Shown piece after piece: positions 25,419-34,589 of a stretch of DNA of 64,000 bases (positions are counted from its first letter, which is position 1; each line of letters begins with the position of its first letter). The translations under genes were made by a program, and so were the position numbers. Source of the stretch: Citrobacter amalonaticus (GTDB taxonomy: Bacteria > Pseudomonadota > Gammaproteobacteria > Enterobacterales > Enterobacteriaceae); the NCBI RefSeq assembly GCF_001559075.2, contig NZ_CP014015.2:2046001-2110000 (forward strand), given 5' to 3'. A model generated the notes under the pieces. That model was not told where the DNA came from and searched no databases. It saw nothing but the letters and a program-made list of their open reading frames with translations.

Positions 25419-26129
25419 ATGGCGACAGGTAAGTCCTGCTCTCGCTGGTTTGCGCCTCTTGCGGCGTTGTTAATGGTAGTTAGCCTGAGTGGGTGTTTTG
25501 ATAAAGAAGGCGATCAGCGTAAAGCGTTTGTCGATTTTCTACAGAATACGGTGATGCGTAGCGGCGAACGTCTACCCACCCTGACCGCCGATCAGAAAAA
25601 ACAGTTCGGTCCGTTTGTTTCTGATTACGCGATTCTGTATGGCTACTCACAGCAGGTGAACCAGGCGATGGATTCCGCGCTGCGTCCGGTCGTTGATAGC
25701 GTTAATGCCATCCGTGTGCCACAGGATTATGTGACGCAACGTGGGCCGCTGCGTGACCTGAACGGTTCTCTTGGCGTACTGGGCCAGCAGCTGCAAAATG
25801 CGAAACTACAGGCAGATGCGGCGCATGGCGCGCTGAAACAAGCCGATGACCTGAAGCCGGTGTTTGACCAGGTGTATAAGAAAGTGGTGACGACGCCAGC
25901 AGACGCGCTGCAGCCGCTGATCCCGGCCGCGCAGATCTTCACTCAGCAACTGGTCCAGGTGGGTGATTTTGTCGCGCAGCAGGATACGCAGGTGAGCTTT
26001 GTGGCGAATGGTATTCAGTTCCCGACTTCGCAACAGGCAAGTCAGTACAACACATTGATTGGGCCGCTGGCCTCGCAGCATCAGGCATTTAATCAGGCCT
26101 GGACTGCGGCGGTTAACGCCATTCAGTGA
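25419..26129 (+). CDS. yiaF: YiaF, DUF3053 lipoprotein
   Basis: A 236-residue protein with a lipobox (LSLSGC, acylated Cys near residue 26). The mature part is a DUF3053 helical domain rich in Gln and Ala, with conserved GERLPTLTADQKKQFGPFVS near 50 and SFVANGIQFPTSQQASQYN near 195. Sequence and length match E. coli YiaF, whose function is unknown. The ATG at 25419 follows AAGGAG by seven bases; an earlier ATG at 25398 lacks such support. It is followed by a strong terminator facing ghrB. Confidence 0.92.
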   Translation: MATGKSCSRWFAPLAALLMVVSLSGCFDKEGDQRKAFVDFLQNTVMRSGERLPTLTADQKKQFGPFVSDYAILYGYSQQVNQAMDSALRPVVDSVNAIRVPQDYVTQRGPLRDLNGSLGVLGQQLQNAKLQADAAHGALKQADDLKPVFDQVYKKVVTTPADALQPLIPAAQIFTQQLVQVGDFVAQQDTQVSFVANGIQFPTSQQASQYNTLIGPLASQHQAFNQAWTAAVNAIQ

Positions 26130-26136
26130 TGAAGCT

Positions 26137-26168
26137 GCCGGGCAGGCGATAGCGCCTCCCGGCTGTTT
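26137..26168. terminator. Terminator between yiaF and ghrB
   Basis: GCCGGG-C-AGGCG-ATAG-CGCCTCCCGGC followed by TGTTTTTG. The strong, slightly bulged stem lies seven bases after the yiaF stop and just before the convergent ghrB stop at 26172. Confidence 0.88.
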
Positions 26169-26171
26169 TTG

Positions 26172-27146
26172 TTACCCCGCAACCTGCGGGTTCACGCAGT
26201 TCTTCTCGACCTTTCCTTGCAGCGCATCAATCAGATTATCTACCGCGCAGGCCGCCATGTTATAGCGCGTCTCGTGGGTGGCTGAACCAATGTGCGGTAC
26301 CGCCACAACGTTACTCAGCGACAACAACGGTGAATCAACCGGCAGCGGCTCTTGCTCAAACACATCCAGACCGGCAGCGTGGATCTCGCCCTGTTGCAGC
26401 GCGGCAATCAGCGCGTTTTCATCGACCACCGGACCGCGTCCGGCGTTAATGAAGATGGCAGAGGACTTCATTTTAGCGAACTGCTCTGCGCCAAACAGAT
26501 GATGCGTCTCGTCGGTCAGCGGCAGGATCAGGCAGACAAAGTCTGATTCCTGCAGCAGCGTATCGAGATCGCAGTAGCGGGCGTTGAAGCGCTCTTCCGC
26601 TTCCTGATGGTGGCGGCGGGCGTTGTAGAGAATCGGCATGTTGAAGCCGAAGTGGGCGCGCTGCGCCAGCGCAAGACCAATGCGTCCCATACCGACAATC
26701 CCCAGCGTTTTGTGGTGTACATCGATACCAAACCAGTCAGGACCAATGCTGGAGGTCCATTCGCCGACCTTCACGCGCTCGGCCACTTCCACGACGCGGC
26801 GAGCGGTCGACAGCACCAGCGCCATGATCGTATCGGCAACGGTCTCTGTCAGCACGGTGGGCGTATGCATCAGCAGTACCTTGCGGGCGTTCAGCGCATC
26901 CACATCGAAATTGTCATATCCCACGGAGATCGTTGAGGTTGCGCGGAGCGTCGGCATTTTCTCCAGCAGCGCGGTATCGACGGTTTGGCTGGAGCCCAGC
27001 AGACCTTCAGCACTGGCAAAGGCTTGCGCGTGTTGTTCAACCGTCTGCGGGCTCAGGTTCGGCACCTGAGTGACGGTGAAATGTTCTTCCAGGCGATGCA
27101 GTAAATCGTCAGGTAACGCTTTGTAGAGAATAATGGACGGCTTCAT
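26172..27146 (-). CDS. ghrB: Glyoxylate/hydroxypyruvate/2-ketogluconate reductase
   Basis: A 324-residue D-2-hydroxyacid dehydrogenase. The Rossmann motif GMGRIGLALAQRAH lies near residue 151; the catalytic Arg is in INAGRGPVVDENAL near 235 and the catalytic His in PHIGSATHETR near 285. GhrB reduces glyoxylate, hydroxypyruvate and 2-ketogluconate. Here it is the last gene of the kguEKT series, 22 bp after the transporter, where other bacteria place kguD; this supports 2-ketogluconate 6-phosphate reduction to 6-phosphogluconate as its main role. E. coli has ghrB alone. Confidence 0.96.
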   Translation of the reverse strand: MKPSIILYKALPDDLLHRLEEHFTVTQVPNLSPQTVEQHAQAFASAEGLLGSSQTVDTALLEKMPTLRATSTISVGYDNFDVDALNARKVLLMHTPTVLTETVADTIMALVLSTARRVVEVAERVKVGEWTSSIGPDWFGIDVHHKTLGIVGMGRIGLALAQRAHFGFNMPILYNARRHHQEAEERFNARYCDLDTLLQESDFVCLILPLTDETHHLFGAEQFAKMKSSAIFINAGRGPVVDENALIAALQQGEIHAAGLDVFEQEPLPVDSPLLSLSNVVAVPHIGSATHETRYNMAACAVDNLIDALQGKVEKNCVNPQVAG

Positions 27147-27168
27147 ACGACTCTCCGTGAGTTAAAGT

Positions 27169-28449
27169 TTACGCGTGGCGTGCGCCAACCGGGACGCGCT
27201 GATTATTAGCAGGCTTAACAATTAGAGTTAGCCATACTGAGGCGAAAAGCGCCACCCCCATAAAAATGTATGAGGCGGACGGGCTGCCGGTGGCGCCGTT
27301 GAGGTAACCGACAAACCACGAGCCGAGGAACGAGCCCAGCGCGCCCATACTGTTGATCAGCGCCATTGCGCCACCGGCAACGTTGCGCGGCAACATCTCC
27401 GGAATGATGGCGAAAAAAGGGCCATACGGAGCGTACATCGCCGCACCGGCAATCACCAGCAGGGTATAAGAGGCCCAGAAGTTATTCGCGCCGACGGCCC
27501 AGGAACCGATAAAAGCGCACGCGGCAATCAGCAGCAGAGGCCAGACGAACAGCTTACGGTTCTGTAGTTTATCCGAGGCCCAGGAGGCGATAATCATTGC
27601 CACGGTGGCTGCCAGATACGGTACAGAAGAGAGCCAGCCCACTTCGACCATTCCCAGATTTGCGCCGCCTTCGCGGATGATTGATGGCAGCCACAGCACG
27701 AAGCCGTAGACGCCAATGCTCCAGGTGAAATATTGCATGCATAACAGGATCACATTACGGGAGCGGAACGCTTCGCCGTAGTTGCGTACTGCCTTAATCC
27801 CCTGCTGCTCTTGTTCGAGTTGCGTTTGCAGCGCCGTTTTTTCTGACTCGGTCAGCCAACCGACCTGCGCCGGTTTGTCTTTCACCAGCACCCACCAGCA
27901 GAAGGCCCACAGAATGGCGGGAACCCCTTCGATGATGAACATCTCACGCCAGCCGAGCGCCTGGATCAGGTAACCGGACACCACTGACATCCACAGGACC
28001 GTCACCGGGTTACCAAGGATCAGGAAGGTGTTCGCTCGCGAACGCTCCGACTTCGTAAACCAGTTACTGATGTAAATCAGCATCGCTGGCATAACGGCGG
28101 CTTCCACTACCCCGAGAATAAAGCGAATAGCGGCCAGTGCCGGGATATTGCTGACCATCCCGGTCAGCGACGCGCAACCGCCCCATAAAATCAGGCAGAC
28201 AAAGATCAGTTTGCGCACGCTCCGGCGTTCGGCATACACCGCGCCGGGGATCTGAAAGAAGAAATAGCCGAGGAAGAACAGGGCGCCGAGCAGGGACGAG
28301 ACCCCTTTGGTGATGCCGAGGTCTTCGTTAATGCCCGCGGCGGACGCGAAGCTGAAGTTTGCACGGTCGAGATACGCCAGGCTATACGTGATAAACACGA
28401 TAGGCATGATGTACAACCAGCGTTTTGCTGCATTTGTTGAGTTTGCCAT
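27169..28449 (-). CDS. kguT: 2-ketogluconate transporter (MFS, ACS family)
   Basis: A 426-residue transporter with 12 predicted helices, of the anion:cation symporter (ACS, phthalate/glucarate type) branch of the major facilitators. Key stretches are LAYLDRANFSFASAAGI near residue 25 and AERRSVRKLIFV near 75. Because it lies between a sugar kinase and a 2-ketogluconate reductase, I assign 2-ketogluconate import by analogy with KguT. The ATG at 28449 follows AGAGG by six bases; a TTG two codons earlier is also open. It is 22 bp before ghrB. Confidence 0.75.
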   Translation of the reverse strand: MANSTNAAKRWLYIMPIVFITYSLAYLDRANFSFASAAGINEDLGITKGVSSLLGALFFLGYFFFQIPGAVYAERRSVRKLIFVCLILWGGCASLTGMVSNIPALAAIRFILGVVEAAVMPAMLIYISNWFTKSERSRANTFLILGNPVTVLWMSVVSGYLIQALGWREMFIIEGVPAILWAFCWWVLVKDKPAQVGWLTESEKTALQTQLEQEQQGIKAVRNYGEAFRSRNVILLCMQYFTWSIGVYGFVLWLPSIIREGGANLGMVEVGWLSSVPYLAATVAMIIASWASDKLQNRKLFVWPLLLIAACAFIGSWAVGANNFWASYTLLVIAGAAMYAPYGPFFAIIPEMLPRNVAGGAMALINSMGALGSFLGSWFVGYLNGATGSPSASYIFMGVALFASVWLTLIVKPANNQRVPVGARHA

Positions 28450-28516
28450 AATCAACCTCTGTGGTTTCTGCCGCCGCTGTCTGTAGGGTACAGGGGGCTG
28501 TTATCATTACGTAAGG

Positions 28517-29455
28517 TTATTCGCCTAACGTTTCACGTGTGGGTAAGCCTTCGCTGTCGCCCTGCACCTGAATGGCCAGTGCGCCAATTTTGTTGCCGCG
28601 TGTGACGGCCTGCTGCAACGTACGACCTTCCAGCAGGGCGCTGATGACGCCGACCGCAAAGCCATCGCCGGCACCGACCGTATCGACCACGTTGTCCACT
28701 TTGACCGGGGCAACGCTGCCTTTCTCGCCGTCGGCGGTTTTATACCAGGCACCGTCTGCGCCCGTTTTCAGCACCACGGCTTTCACGCCGTGACGGAGAT
28801 AGAAATCCGCAATCCCTTCCGGCGTCTGTTGTCCGGTTAAAATCATCCCTTCTTTCAGGCCCGGTAATACCCAGTCGGCCTGGAACGCGAGACGATTCAG
28901 TTTCTCAACCATCTCGGCTTCACTTTTCCACAGCACCGGACGCAGGTTGGGGTCAAATGAGAGCGTCTTGCCCTGGGCTTTCATGGTGCGCGCCGTGTGT
29001 GCCAGCAGTTCATAGGAGCTGGCAGAAAGCGCTGCGGCGACGCCGCTCAGATGCAGATGGCGGGCACTGGAGAAGTACGCTTCGTGGTAGTCCGCAACGG
29101 ACAGATGGCTGGCGGCGGACCCTTTACGGAAATACTCCACAATGGGATCGGTTCCATTTTCAACTTTAGATTTCAGCTGAAAGCCGGTTGCATAGCGCTC
29201 ATCCAGGGTAACTCCCTGTGCATCAATACCCTCTTTTTTCAGTGAGTTGAGAACAAAGCGACCAAAACTGTCGTGACCTACGCGGCTCACCCAGCCGACC
29301 TTCAGACCCAGTCGCGCCAGGCCGGTGGCGACGTTCAGTTCGGCGCCGGCAACACGCTTGATAAACTGCTCGACCTCGGCCAGATCGCCGGTCTGTGTCG
29401 CCACAAACATCGCCATCGCTTCGCCGATCGTGATGACATCCAGTGAATGCTTCAT
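28517..29455 (-). CDS. kguK: 2-ketogluconate kinase (PfkB family)
   Basis: A 312-residue PfkB-family sugar kinase. The first signature GAELNVATGLARLGLKVGWV is near residue 36 and the catalytic DTVGAGDGFAVG with the general-base Asp near 250. KdgK, which phosphorylates 2-keto-3-deoxygluconate, is the closest well-known relative, so the exact substrate is not certain. The neighbourhood (kguE three bases upstream, a transporter, then ghrB) points to 2-ketogluconate 6-phosphorylation. AAGGAGT before the ATG supports the start. Confidence 0.75.
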   Translation of the reverse strand: MKHSLDVITIGEAMAMFVATQTGDLAEVEQFIKRVAGAELNVATGLARLGLKVGWVSRVGHDSFGRFVLNSLKKEGIDAQGVTLDERYATGFQLKSKVENGTDPIVEYFRKGSAASHLSVADYHEAYFSSARHLHLSGVAAALSASSYELLAHTARTMKAQGKTLSFDPNLRPVLWKSEAEMVEKLNRLAFQADWVLPGLKEGMILTGQQTPEGIADFYLRHGVKAVVLKTGADGAWYKTADGEKGSVAPVKVDNVVDTVGAGDGFAVGVISALLEGRTLQQAVTRGNKIGALAIQVQGDSEGLPTRETLGE

Positions 29456-29458
29456 GCC

Positions 29459-30208
29459 TTACTCCTTACGTAACAAATCGACGTAGTGGCGGGTAACCGC
29501 AGTCAGATCGGCCCCTTCCAGCGGGAATTCAATGCCGCGTGGAACGTCGGTGGGCAACAGGTTGAGCAGTTCGAGCCAGCGGGGCTCTGCCTGGTCCGGG
29601 GGAATGGCGCGATAGCTGTCGTGGTGCGCTGTGGCGGCTTTAACGTGAACATAACCGACGGACCCCGCCAGTTGACGAGCGGCCTCTTCCGGCGAATCGC
29701 CTACCCACAGCCAGTTGCCCATATCAAACGTCAGTTGCACGGGCAGCGCGTGTTGCTGACTGGCGACGTTAAAACGTTGCATGGGGACCAGGCGTCCACA
29801 GGCGGTCTGGTCGTTCTCTACTACCAGCGCCATACCGCTGCTTTCCAGCCAGTCGCGCAGGGTGTCAAACTGTTCTGCGTGGACAAAATGGCCCAGCGAA
29901 ACCTTCAGCCACAGCGCGCGCAGCGTTTGCGCTTCCTGAAGCAGTGACGGCAGTTGTGGATTGAGGCGGCCATCGTCCATGAACAGCGGTTGTGGCGCGG
30001 AATAGCAGGCCAGCAGATCGAAGCATTCGATGGCTGAAGCCAGTGTGGTCAGGGCGCTGAGCTCAGCGTCAGTAAACAGTTCGCGACGAATCTCGACGCC
30101 GTCGGCACCTGCACCGGCAATGATTGGCAACATCGCGGTTTGTCCGCCGGCGGCGCGAACGGTGTCGTGACCATAGGCGGCGGTGACCACCATCATTTTT
30201 CTTTGCAT
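29459..30208 (-). CDS. kguE: KguE, sugar phosphate isomerase/epimerase-like TIM barrel
   Basis: A 249-residue xylose-isomerase-like TIM-barrel protein. Metal and substrate residues are suggested by GADGVEIRRELF near 30, LVVENDQTACGR near 140, FDMGNWLWVGD near 172 and GIEFPLEG near 230. It corresponds to KguE, whose precise reaction in 2-ketogluconate metabolism is unclear. The ATG at 30208 is supported by GGAG five bases upstream; a GTG six codons earlier (30226) is possible. It is the first gene of the kguEKT-ghrB operon and follows a LacI-type operator. Confidence 0.72.
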   Translation of the reverse strand: MQRKMMVVTAAYGHDTVRAAGGQTAMLPIIAGAGADGVEIRRELFTDAELSALTTLASAIECFDLLACYSAPQPLFMDDGRLNPQLPSLLQEAQTLRALWLKVSLGHFVHAEQFDTLRDWLESSGMALVVENDQTACGRLVPMQRFNVASQQHALPVQLTFDMGNWLWVGDSPEEAARQLAGSVGYVHVKAATAHHDSYRAIPPDQAEPRWLELLNLLPTDVPRGIEFPLEGADLTAVTRHYVDLLRKE

Positions 30209-30246
30209 AGGAACTCCAGAACTCACGCTATTGTGATTACGCTAGA

Positions 30247-30260
30247 TGGAACCGGTTCCA
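30247..30260. promoter_or_regulatory. PtxS-type operator upstream of kguE
   Basis: TGGAACCGGTTCCA is a perfect 14-bp palindrome, 39 bp before the kguE ATG and between kguE and the LacI-type regulator gene. It differs from the Pseudomonas PtxS operator TGAAACCGGTTTCA only at one symmetric pair. The central CG with flanking AAC/GTT-type arms is typical of LacI-family sites. Confidence 0.85.
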
Positions 30261-30308
30261 AAGAAAAGCATGATGTGTCGAAATTATGATCACCATCACG
30301 AAGGAAAA

Positions 30309-31325
30309 TTAACGGGCGGTGGAGCCGCGAACAATCAGTTCGCCGGAGAAAACCTGTTCATGAATCGCGTCGCTACCGCCTTCAATCCGGCGTACCACCT
30401 GTTCGACAGCGGCATAACCAATCTGCCACGTGGGTTGCTTCATGGTCGTAATCCCGACGCCGGCCAGTTCGGCCCATTCCAGCTCATCGAACCCCAACAG
30501 ACCAATATCGCTGCCCCAGTTGAGGCCAATGCGCTTCAGCGAGCGGGCGACCTGAAGGGTGAGCGCACCGTTAGCGGAGATCACCGCCTTGCGCATCCCG
30601 CGATGCTGCTGGTGGAACTGGCGTAAGGTGTTATCGAGTTGCGTATTCTCGGAAAGCGGAACTTCGGCGTTTTCGGCGACAACGCCCGGATAGCGTGCCA
30701 GCGTTGCCCGAAAGGCGCTCAGTCGTTCACGGCGGGTATTGACCATCCCCAGCGGTTCACTGAGAAACAGCAGTGCCTCAAAGCCTTGTTCAATCAGGTG
30801 TTCGGTGGCGGTGGTGGCTGCCTGGGTGTTGTCCAGTCCGACGACGTCGCAGGCGAAGTCAGGGATTTTGCGATCGATCAGTACCATCGGCAACGCGGAC
30901 TGTTGCAGCCGATTCAGCCCCTCTTCACGCATCCCCACGGCGTTGACCACAATGCCTTCCACCTGATAACTGCGCAGCAGATCGAGATAGTGTAATTCCT
31001 GGTTCACCTCGTTATTGGTGTTACAGACCAGCGGCGTAAAGCCTTTCTCGCGACAGGCGGCCTCGATACCGCTTAAGACGTGGACTGAATAGGGGTTGGT
31101 GATATCGGCAATAATCAGACCAATCAGGCGGGTGCGACCTCGTTTCAGGCCACGAGCCATCAGGCTGGGGCGATAATCGAGATCGGCAATGGCTTTTTCA
31201 ATACGCGCCAGCAGGGCATCGGAAAGCAGGTGTTTTTCGCCGTTGAGATAACGTGAAATGCTGGTTTTACCGGTTTTTGCCGCTTTCGCGACATCGCTGA
31301 TGGTGGGGCGTGTTGATTTGCTCAT
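30309..31325 (-). CDS. LacI-type regulator of the 2-ketogluconate operon (PtxS-like)
   Basis: A 338-residue LacI/GntR-family repressor. The HTH and hinge are near residues 7-60 (PTISDVAKAAKTGKTSISRY then RPSLMARGLKRGRTRLIG). The periplasmic-binding-like ligand domain follows (IADITNPYSVHVLSGIEAA near 70, GLLGFDELEWAELAGVGITT near 280). The ATG at 31325 is the natural family start; about 39 extra codons are open upstream. It precedes kguE on the same strand with the palindrome between them, so it very likely represses kguEKT-ghrB until 2-ketogluconate is present. The assignment as PtxS rests on context plus operator. Confidence 0.85.
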   Translation of the reverse strand: MSKSTRPTISDVAKAAKTGKTSISRYLNGEKHLLSDALLARIEKAIADLDYRPSLMARGLKRGRTRLIGLIIADITNPYSVHVLSGIEAACREKGFTPLVCNTNNEVNQELHYLDLLRSYQVEGIVVNAVGMREEGLNRLQQSALPMVLIDRKIPDFACDVVGLDNTQAATTATEHLIEQGFEALLFLSEPLGMVNTRRERLSAFRATLARYPGVVAENAEVPLSENTQLDNTLRQFHQQHRGMRKAVISANGALTLQVARSLKRIGLNWGSDIGLLGFDELEWAELAGVGITTMKQPTWQIGYAAVEQVVRRIEGGSDAIHEQVFSGELIVRGSTAR

Positions 31326-31382
31326 CGCTGATTTCCTTGCTTTTAGTGAGCATACCTTAGCGCGAAAATGCCTGATGACGCT

Positions 31383-31440
31383 ACGCTTACCGGGTCTGGC
31401 GCGTGGTTTTGTCGGCCGGGTGGTAATGCCGCCACCCGGC
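31383..31440. repeat. REP-like palindrome between yiaD and the LacI-type gene
   Basis: GCCGGGTGG-N8-CCACCCGGC (31415-31423 and 31432-31440) forms a 9-bp stem, with a partner half-element CGCTTACCGGGTCTGGCGCG just before it. This is a REP/BIME element in the gap. Confidence 0.75.
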
Positions 31441-31447
31441 ACAACCG

Positions 31448-32110
31448 TTATTGAATCGGACTTAACGTAATTTCGACACGACGGTTCTGGGCTTTCCCTT
31501 CCGCCGTGCTGTTGCTGGCGATCGGATTTGCCGGACCCATACCGCGGGTACGGATGCGGTTAGCGGCAACGCCCTGGGTGATCAGCGCGCTGGCTACGCT
31601 GTCCGCACGCTGCTGTGACAGGCGCATGTTCAGATCCTGACCGCCAGTGCTGTCGGTATACCCGATCACATTGACGGCGGTTTTTTCGTATTCCTTCAGT
31701 ACCATCGCCACGCCGGTCAGCGTGTTGGCGCCTGCCGGTTTCAGGGTCGCGCTGCTGCTGTCGAAGGTGACGTTATTCGGCATGTTCAGAATGATGTTAT
31801 CGCCACTTCGCGTCACGCTTACGCCGGTTCCCTGCATTTTGTCGCGCAGTTTAGCTTCCTGCACGTCCATGTAATAACCGACGCCGCCGCCGAGCGCTGC
31901 CCCTGCCGCGGCACCGATCAGTGCGCCTTTGCCGCGATCCTTCTTCGACGAGGAGAGGGCGCCGATGCCCGCGCCAACCAGCGATCCAATGCCCGCGCCA
32001 ATACCGGATTTACCCGCTTCGCGCTCGCCGGTGTAAGGGTTCGTTGTGCAGCCAGAAACCGCCAGGGCGCCGCTCACGATAGCGGCAATGACTAAAACAC
32101 GTTTCTTCAT
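31448..32110 (-). CDS. yiaD: YiaD, OmpA-family outer membrane lipoprotein
   Basis: A 220-residue lipoprotein with lipobox ALAVSGC (acylated Cys near residue 21). A Gly/Ala-rich glycine-zipper region (residues 38-78, GIGAGIGSLVGAGIGAL) may insert in or lie on the membrane. The C-terminal OmpA domain (about 110-215) contains the peptidoglycan-binding core NVIGYTDSTGGQDLNMRLSQ, with the conserved Asp and Arg. It probably links the outer membrane to the cell wall; in E. coli it can suppress bamD conditional mutants. It diverges from bisC. Confidence 0.95.
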   Translation of the reverse strand: MKKRVLVIAAIVSGALAVSGCTTNPYTGEREAGKSGIGAGIGSLVGAGIGALSSSKKDRGKGALIGAAAGAALGGGVGYYMDVQEAKLRDKMQGTGVSVTRSGDNIILNMPNNVTFDSSSATLKPAGANTLTGVAMVLKEYEKTAVNVIGYTDSTGGQDLNMRLSQQRADSVASALITQGVAANRIRTRGMGPANPIASNSTAEGKAQNRRVEITLSPIQ

Positions 32111-32264
32111 CTTAATTCCTTAATGACATTCTTATTTTTTGCCACAGCGACCGTGGCGGTTGATTATGACGTGTGAAGATGAAGAAAATTCCAGGGATCT
32201 CTCTGAAATTTGTAAGTAACATTGAACGCCGTAATACATCATCTCATCTGCAGGAGCGCCTGAC

Positions 32265-34589
32265 TTGACGACGCACAAATCGGTGTTAACCGCCGCCCAT
32301 TGGGGGCCCATTCTTGTCGAAACGGACGGAGAAAAGGTGCTCTCTTCCCGGGGCGCGCTGCCCACGTCGCATCCCAATTCACTGCAAAGCGCGGTTCGCG
32401 ATCAGGTGCACAGTAAAACCCGGGTGCGTTATCCGATGGTGCGTAAAGGATTTCTCGCTTCGCCTGCGCAACCACAGGGCGTGCGCGGACAGGATGAGTT
32501 TGTGCGCGTGAGCTGGGACGATGCGCTGGAGCTAATTCATGCGCAGCACAAGCGGATCCGCGACACGTGGGGGCCCTCTTCTATTTTTGCTGGCTCTTAC
32601 GGCTGGCGTTCCAACGGTGTCCTGCACAAGTCGGCGACGTTATTGCAACGCTACATGGCGCTGGCGGGAGGATATACCGGGCATCTGGGGGACTATTCTA
32701 CCGGTGCGGCGCAGGCCATCATGCCGTACGTGGTGGGCGGCAGTGAGGTTTACCAGCAGCAGACCAGCTGGCCGGTGATTCTGGAACACAGCGATGTGGT
32801 GGTGCTGTGGAGTGCCAACCCGCTGAATACATTGAAAATCGCCTGGAACGCGTCGGATGAACAGGGGATCCCTTACTTTGACGCGCTGCGCGAAAGCGGA
32901 AAAAGGCTGATCTGTATCGATCCCATGCGATCGGAAACCGTTGATTTCTTCGGCGACAAAATGGAATGGATTGCGCCGCATATGGGTACCGACGTGGCGT
33001 TGATGCTCGGTATTGCGCATACGCTGGTGGAAAATGGCTGGCATGACGAGGCGTTTCTTGCCCGCTGCACCACGGGCTATGCGATCTTCTCAGACTACCT
33101 GCTGGGCGTGAGCGACGGTATCGGGAAAACGGCTGAATGGGCGGCTGATATTTGCGGTGTTCCGGCGGCAAAAATCCGTGAACTGGCGGAATTATTCCAT
33201 AAAAATACCACGATGTTGATGGCTGGCTGGGGCATGCAGCGCCAGCAGTTTGGCGAACAAAAGCACTGGATGATTGTCACCCTGGCCGCGATGCTGGGGC
33301 AGCCTGGCACGCCCGGCGGCGGTTTTGGTCTCTCCTATCACTTTGCCAACGGGGGGAATCCGACCCGCCGTTCTGCGGTGCTGGCGTCAATGCAGGGCAG
33401 TCTGGAGGGCGGTACCGACGCGGTGGAGAAAATCCCGGTGGCGCGCATTGTAGAAGCGCTGGAAAACCCCGGCGCGCCGTATCAGCACAACGGGATGAAC
33501 CGCCACTTCCCGGATATCCGCTTCATCTGGTGGGCGGGCGGGGCGAATTTTACCCATCATCAGGACACGAACCGACTGATTCGCGCCTGGCAAAAACCGG
33601 AGCTGGTGGTCATCTCGGAATGTTTCTGGACCGCTGCCGCGAAGCACGCTGATATTGTGCTGCCAGCGACCACCTCCTTTGAGCGTCACGATCTCACCAT
33701 GACCGGGGACTACAGTAATCAGCATCTGGTGCCGATGAAGCAGGTTGTGCCGCCGCAGGGAGAAGCACGTAATGATTTCGATGTCTTTGCTGAACTGAGC
33801 GAGCGCTGGGAAGCGGGTGGTTATCAACGCTTTACCGAAGGGAAGAGCGAACTGGAATGGCTGGAAACGTTCTACACCATTGCCGGGCAGCGCGGGGCCA
33901 GCCAGCAGGTGACGCTGCCGCCGTTTGCCGAATTCTGGGATGCTAACCAACTGATTGAAATGCCAGAAAGTCCGGCGAACGCGCAGTTCATCCGCTTTGC
34001 GGATTTTCGTCGTGACCCGGACGCGTATCCGCTGAAAACTGACAGCGGTAAGATCGAGATTTATTCGCAGCGGATTGCCGGATACGGCTATGCGGATTGC
34101 CCAGGACACCCGATGTGGCTGGAGCCGGATGAGTGGCACGGCAACGCCGAACCTGAGCAGTTACAGATCGTGTCGGCGCACCCGGCACATCGTCTGCACA
34201 GCCAGCTTAACTACAGTCATCTGCGTGAACGGTATGCGGTGGCGGATCGTGAGCCGGTGACGATTCATCCGCAGGATGCGCAGGCGCGTGGCATCCGCGA
34301 GGGCGATGTGGTACGCATCTGGAATCACCGTGGTCAGATCCTTGCAGGCGCCGTGGTCACCGACGGTATCAAACCCGGCGTGATCTGCATTCATGAAGGG
34401 GCATGGCCGGACCTCGACCCTGCCGCGGGAGGCATCTGTAAAAACGGCGCGGTGAATGTGCTGACCAAAGACCTACCCAGTTCGCGTCTGGGAAACGGCT
34501 GCGCGGGCAATACCGCGCTGGCGTGGCTGGAGAAATACAGCGGGCCAGCACTCACGCTGACGGCGTTTAATCCGCCCGCCAGCCCATAA
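32265..34589 (+). CDS. bisC: Biotin sulfoxide reductase
   Basis: A 774-residue cytoplasmic molybdenum enzyme of the DMSO reductase family with bis-MGD cofactor, which reduces biotin sulfoxide to biotin and methionine sulfoxide to methionine. The substrate-side serine ligand is expected within HLGDYSTGAAQ near residue 145, and cofactor stretches include SANPLNTLKIAWNASDEQG near 190 and AGWGMQRQQFGEQKHW near 320. No Tat signal is present, as expected. Translation begins at a TTG, with CAGGAG eight bases upstream. It converges on yiaC, overlapping its end by 23 bp. Confidence 0.96.
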   Translation: MTTHKSVLTAAHWGPILVETDGEKVLSSRGALPTSHPNSLQSAVRDQVHSKTRVRYPMVRKGFLASPAQPQGVRGQDEFVRVSWDDALELIHAQHKRIRDTWGPSSIFAGSYGWRSNGVLHKSATLLQRYMALAGGYTGHLGDYSTGAAQAIMPYVVGGSEVYQQQTSWPVILEHSDVVVLWSANPLNTLKIAWNASDEQGIPYFDALRESGKRLICIDPMRSETVDFFGDKMEWIAPHMGTDVALMLGIAHTLVENGWHDEAFLARCTTGYAIFSDYLLGVSDGIGKTAEWAADICGVPAAKIRELAELFHKNTTMLMAGWGMQRQQFGEQKHWMIVTLAAMLGQPGTPGGGFGLSYHFANGGNPTRRSAVLASMQGSLEGGTDAVEKIPVARIVEALENPGAPYQHNGMNRHFPDIRFIWWAGGANFTHHQDTNRLIRAWQKPELVVISECFWTAAAKHADIVLPATTSFERHDLTMTGDYSNQHLVPMKQVVPPQGEARNDFDVFAELSERWEAGGYQRFTEGKSELEWLETFYTIAGQRGASQQVTLPPFAEFWDANQLIEMPESPANAQFIRFADFRRDPDAYPLKTDSGKIEIYSQRIAGYGYADCPGHPMWLEPDEWHGNAEPEQLQIVSAHPAHRLHSQLNYSHLRERYAVADREPVTIHPQDAQARGIREGDVVRIWNHRGQILAGAVVTDGIKPGVICIHEGAWPDLDPAAGGICKNGAVNVLTKDLPSSRLGNGCAGNTALAWLEKYSGPALTLTAFNPPASP

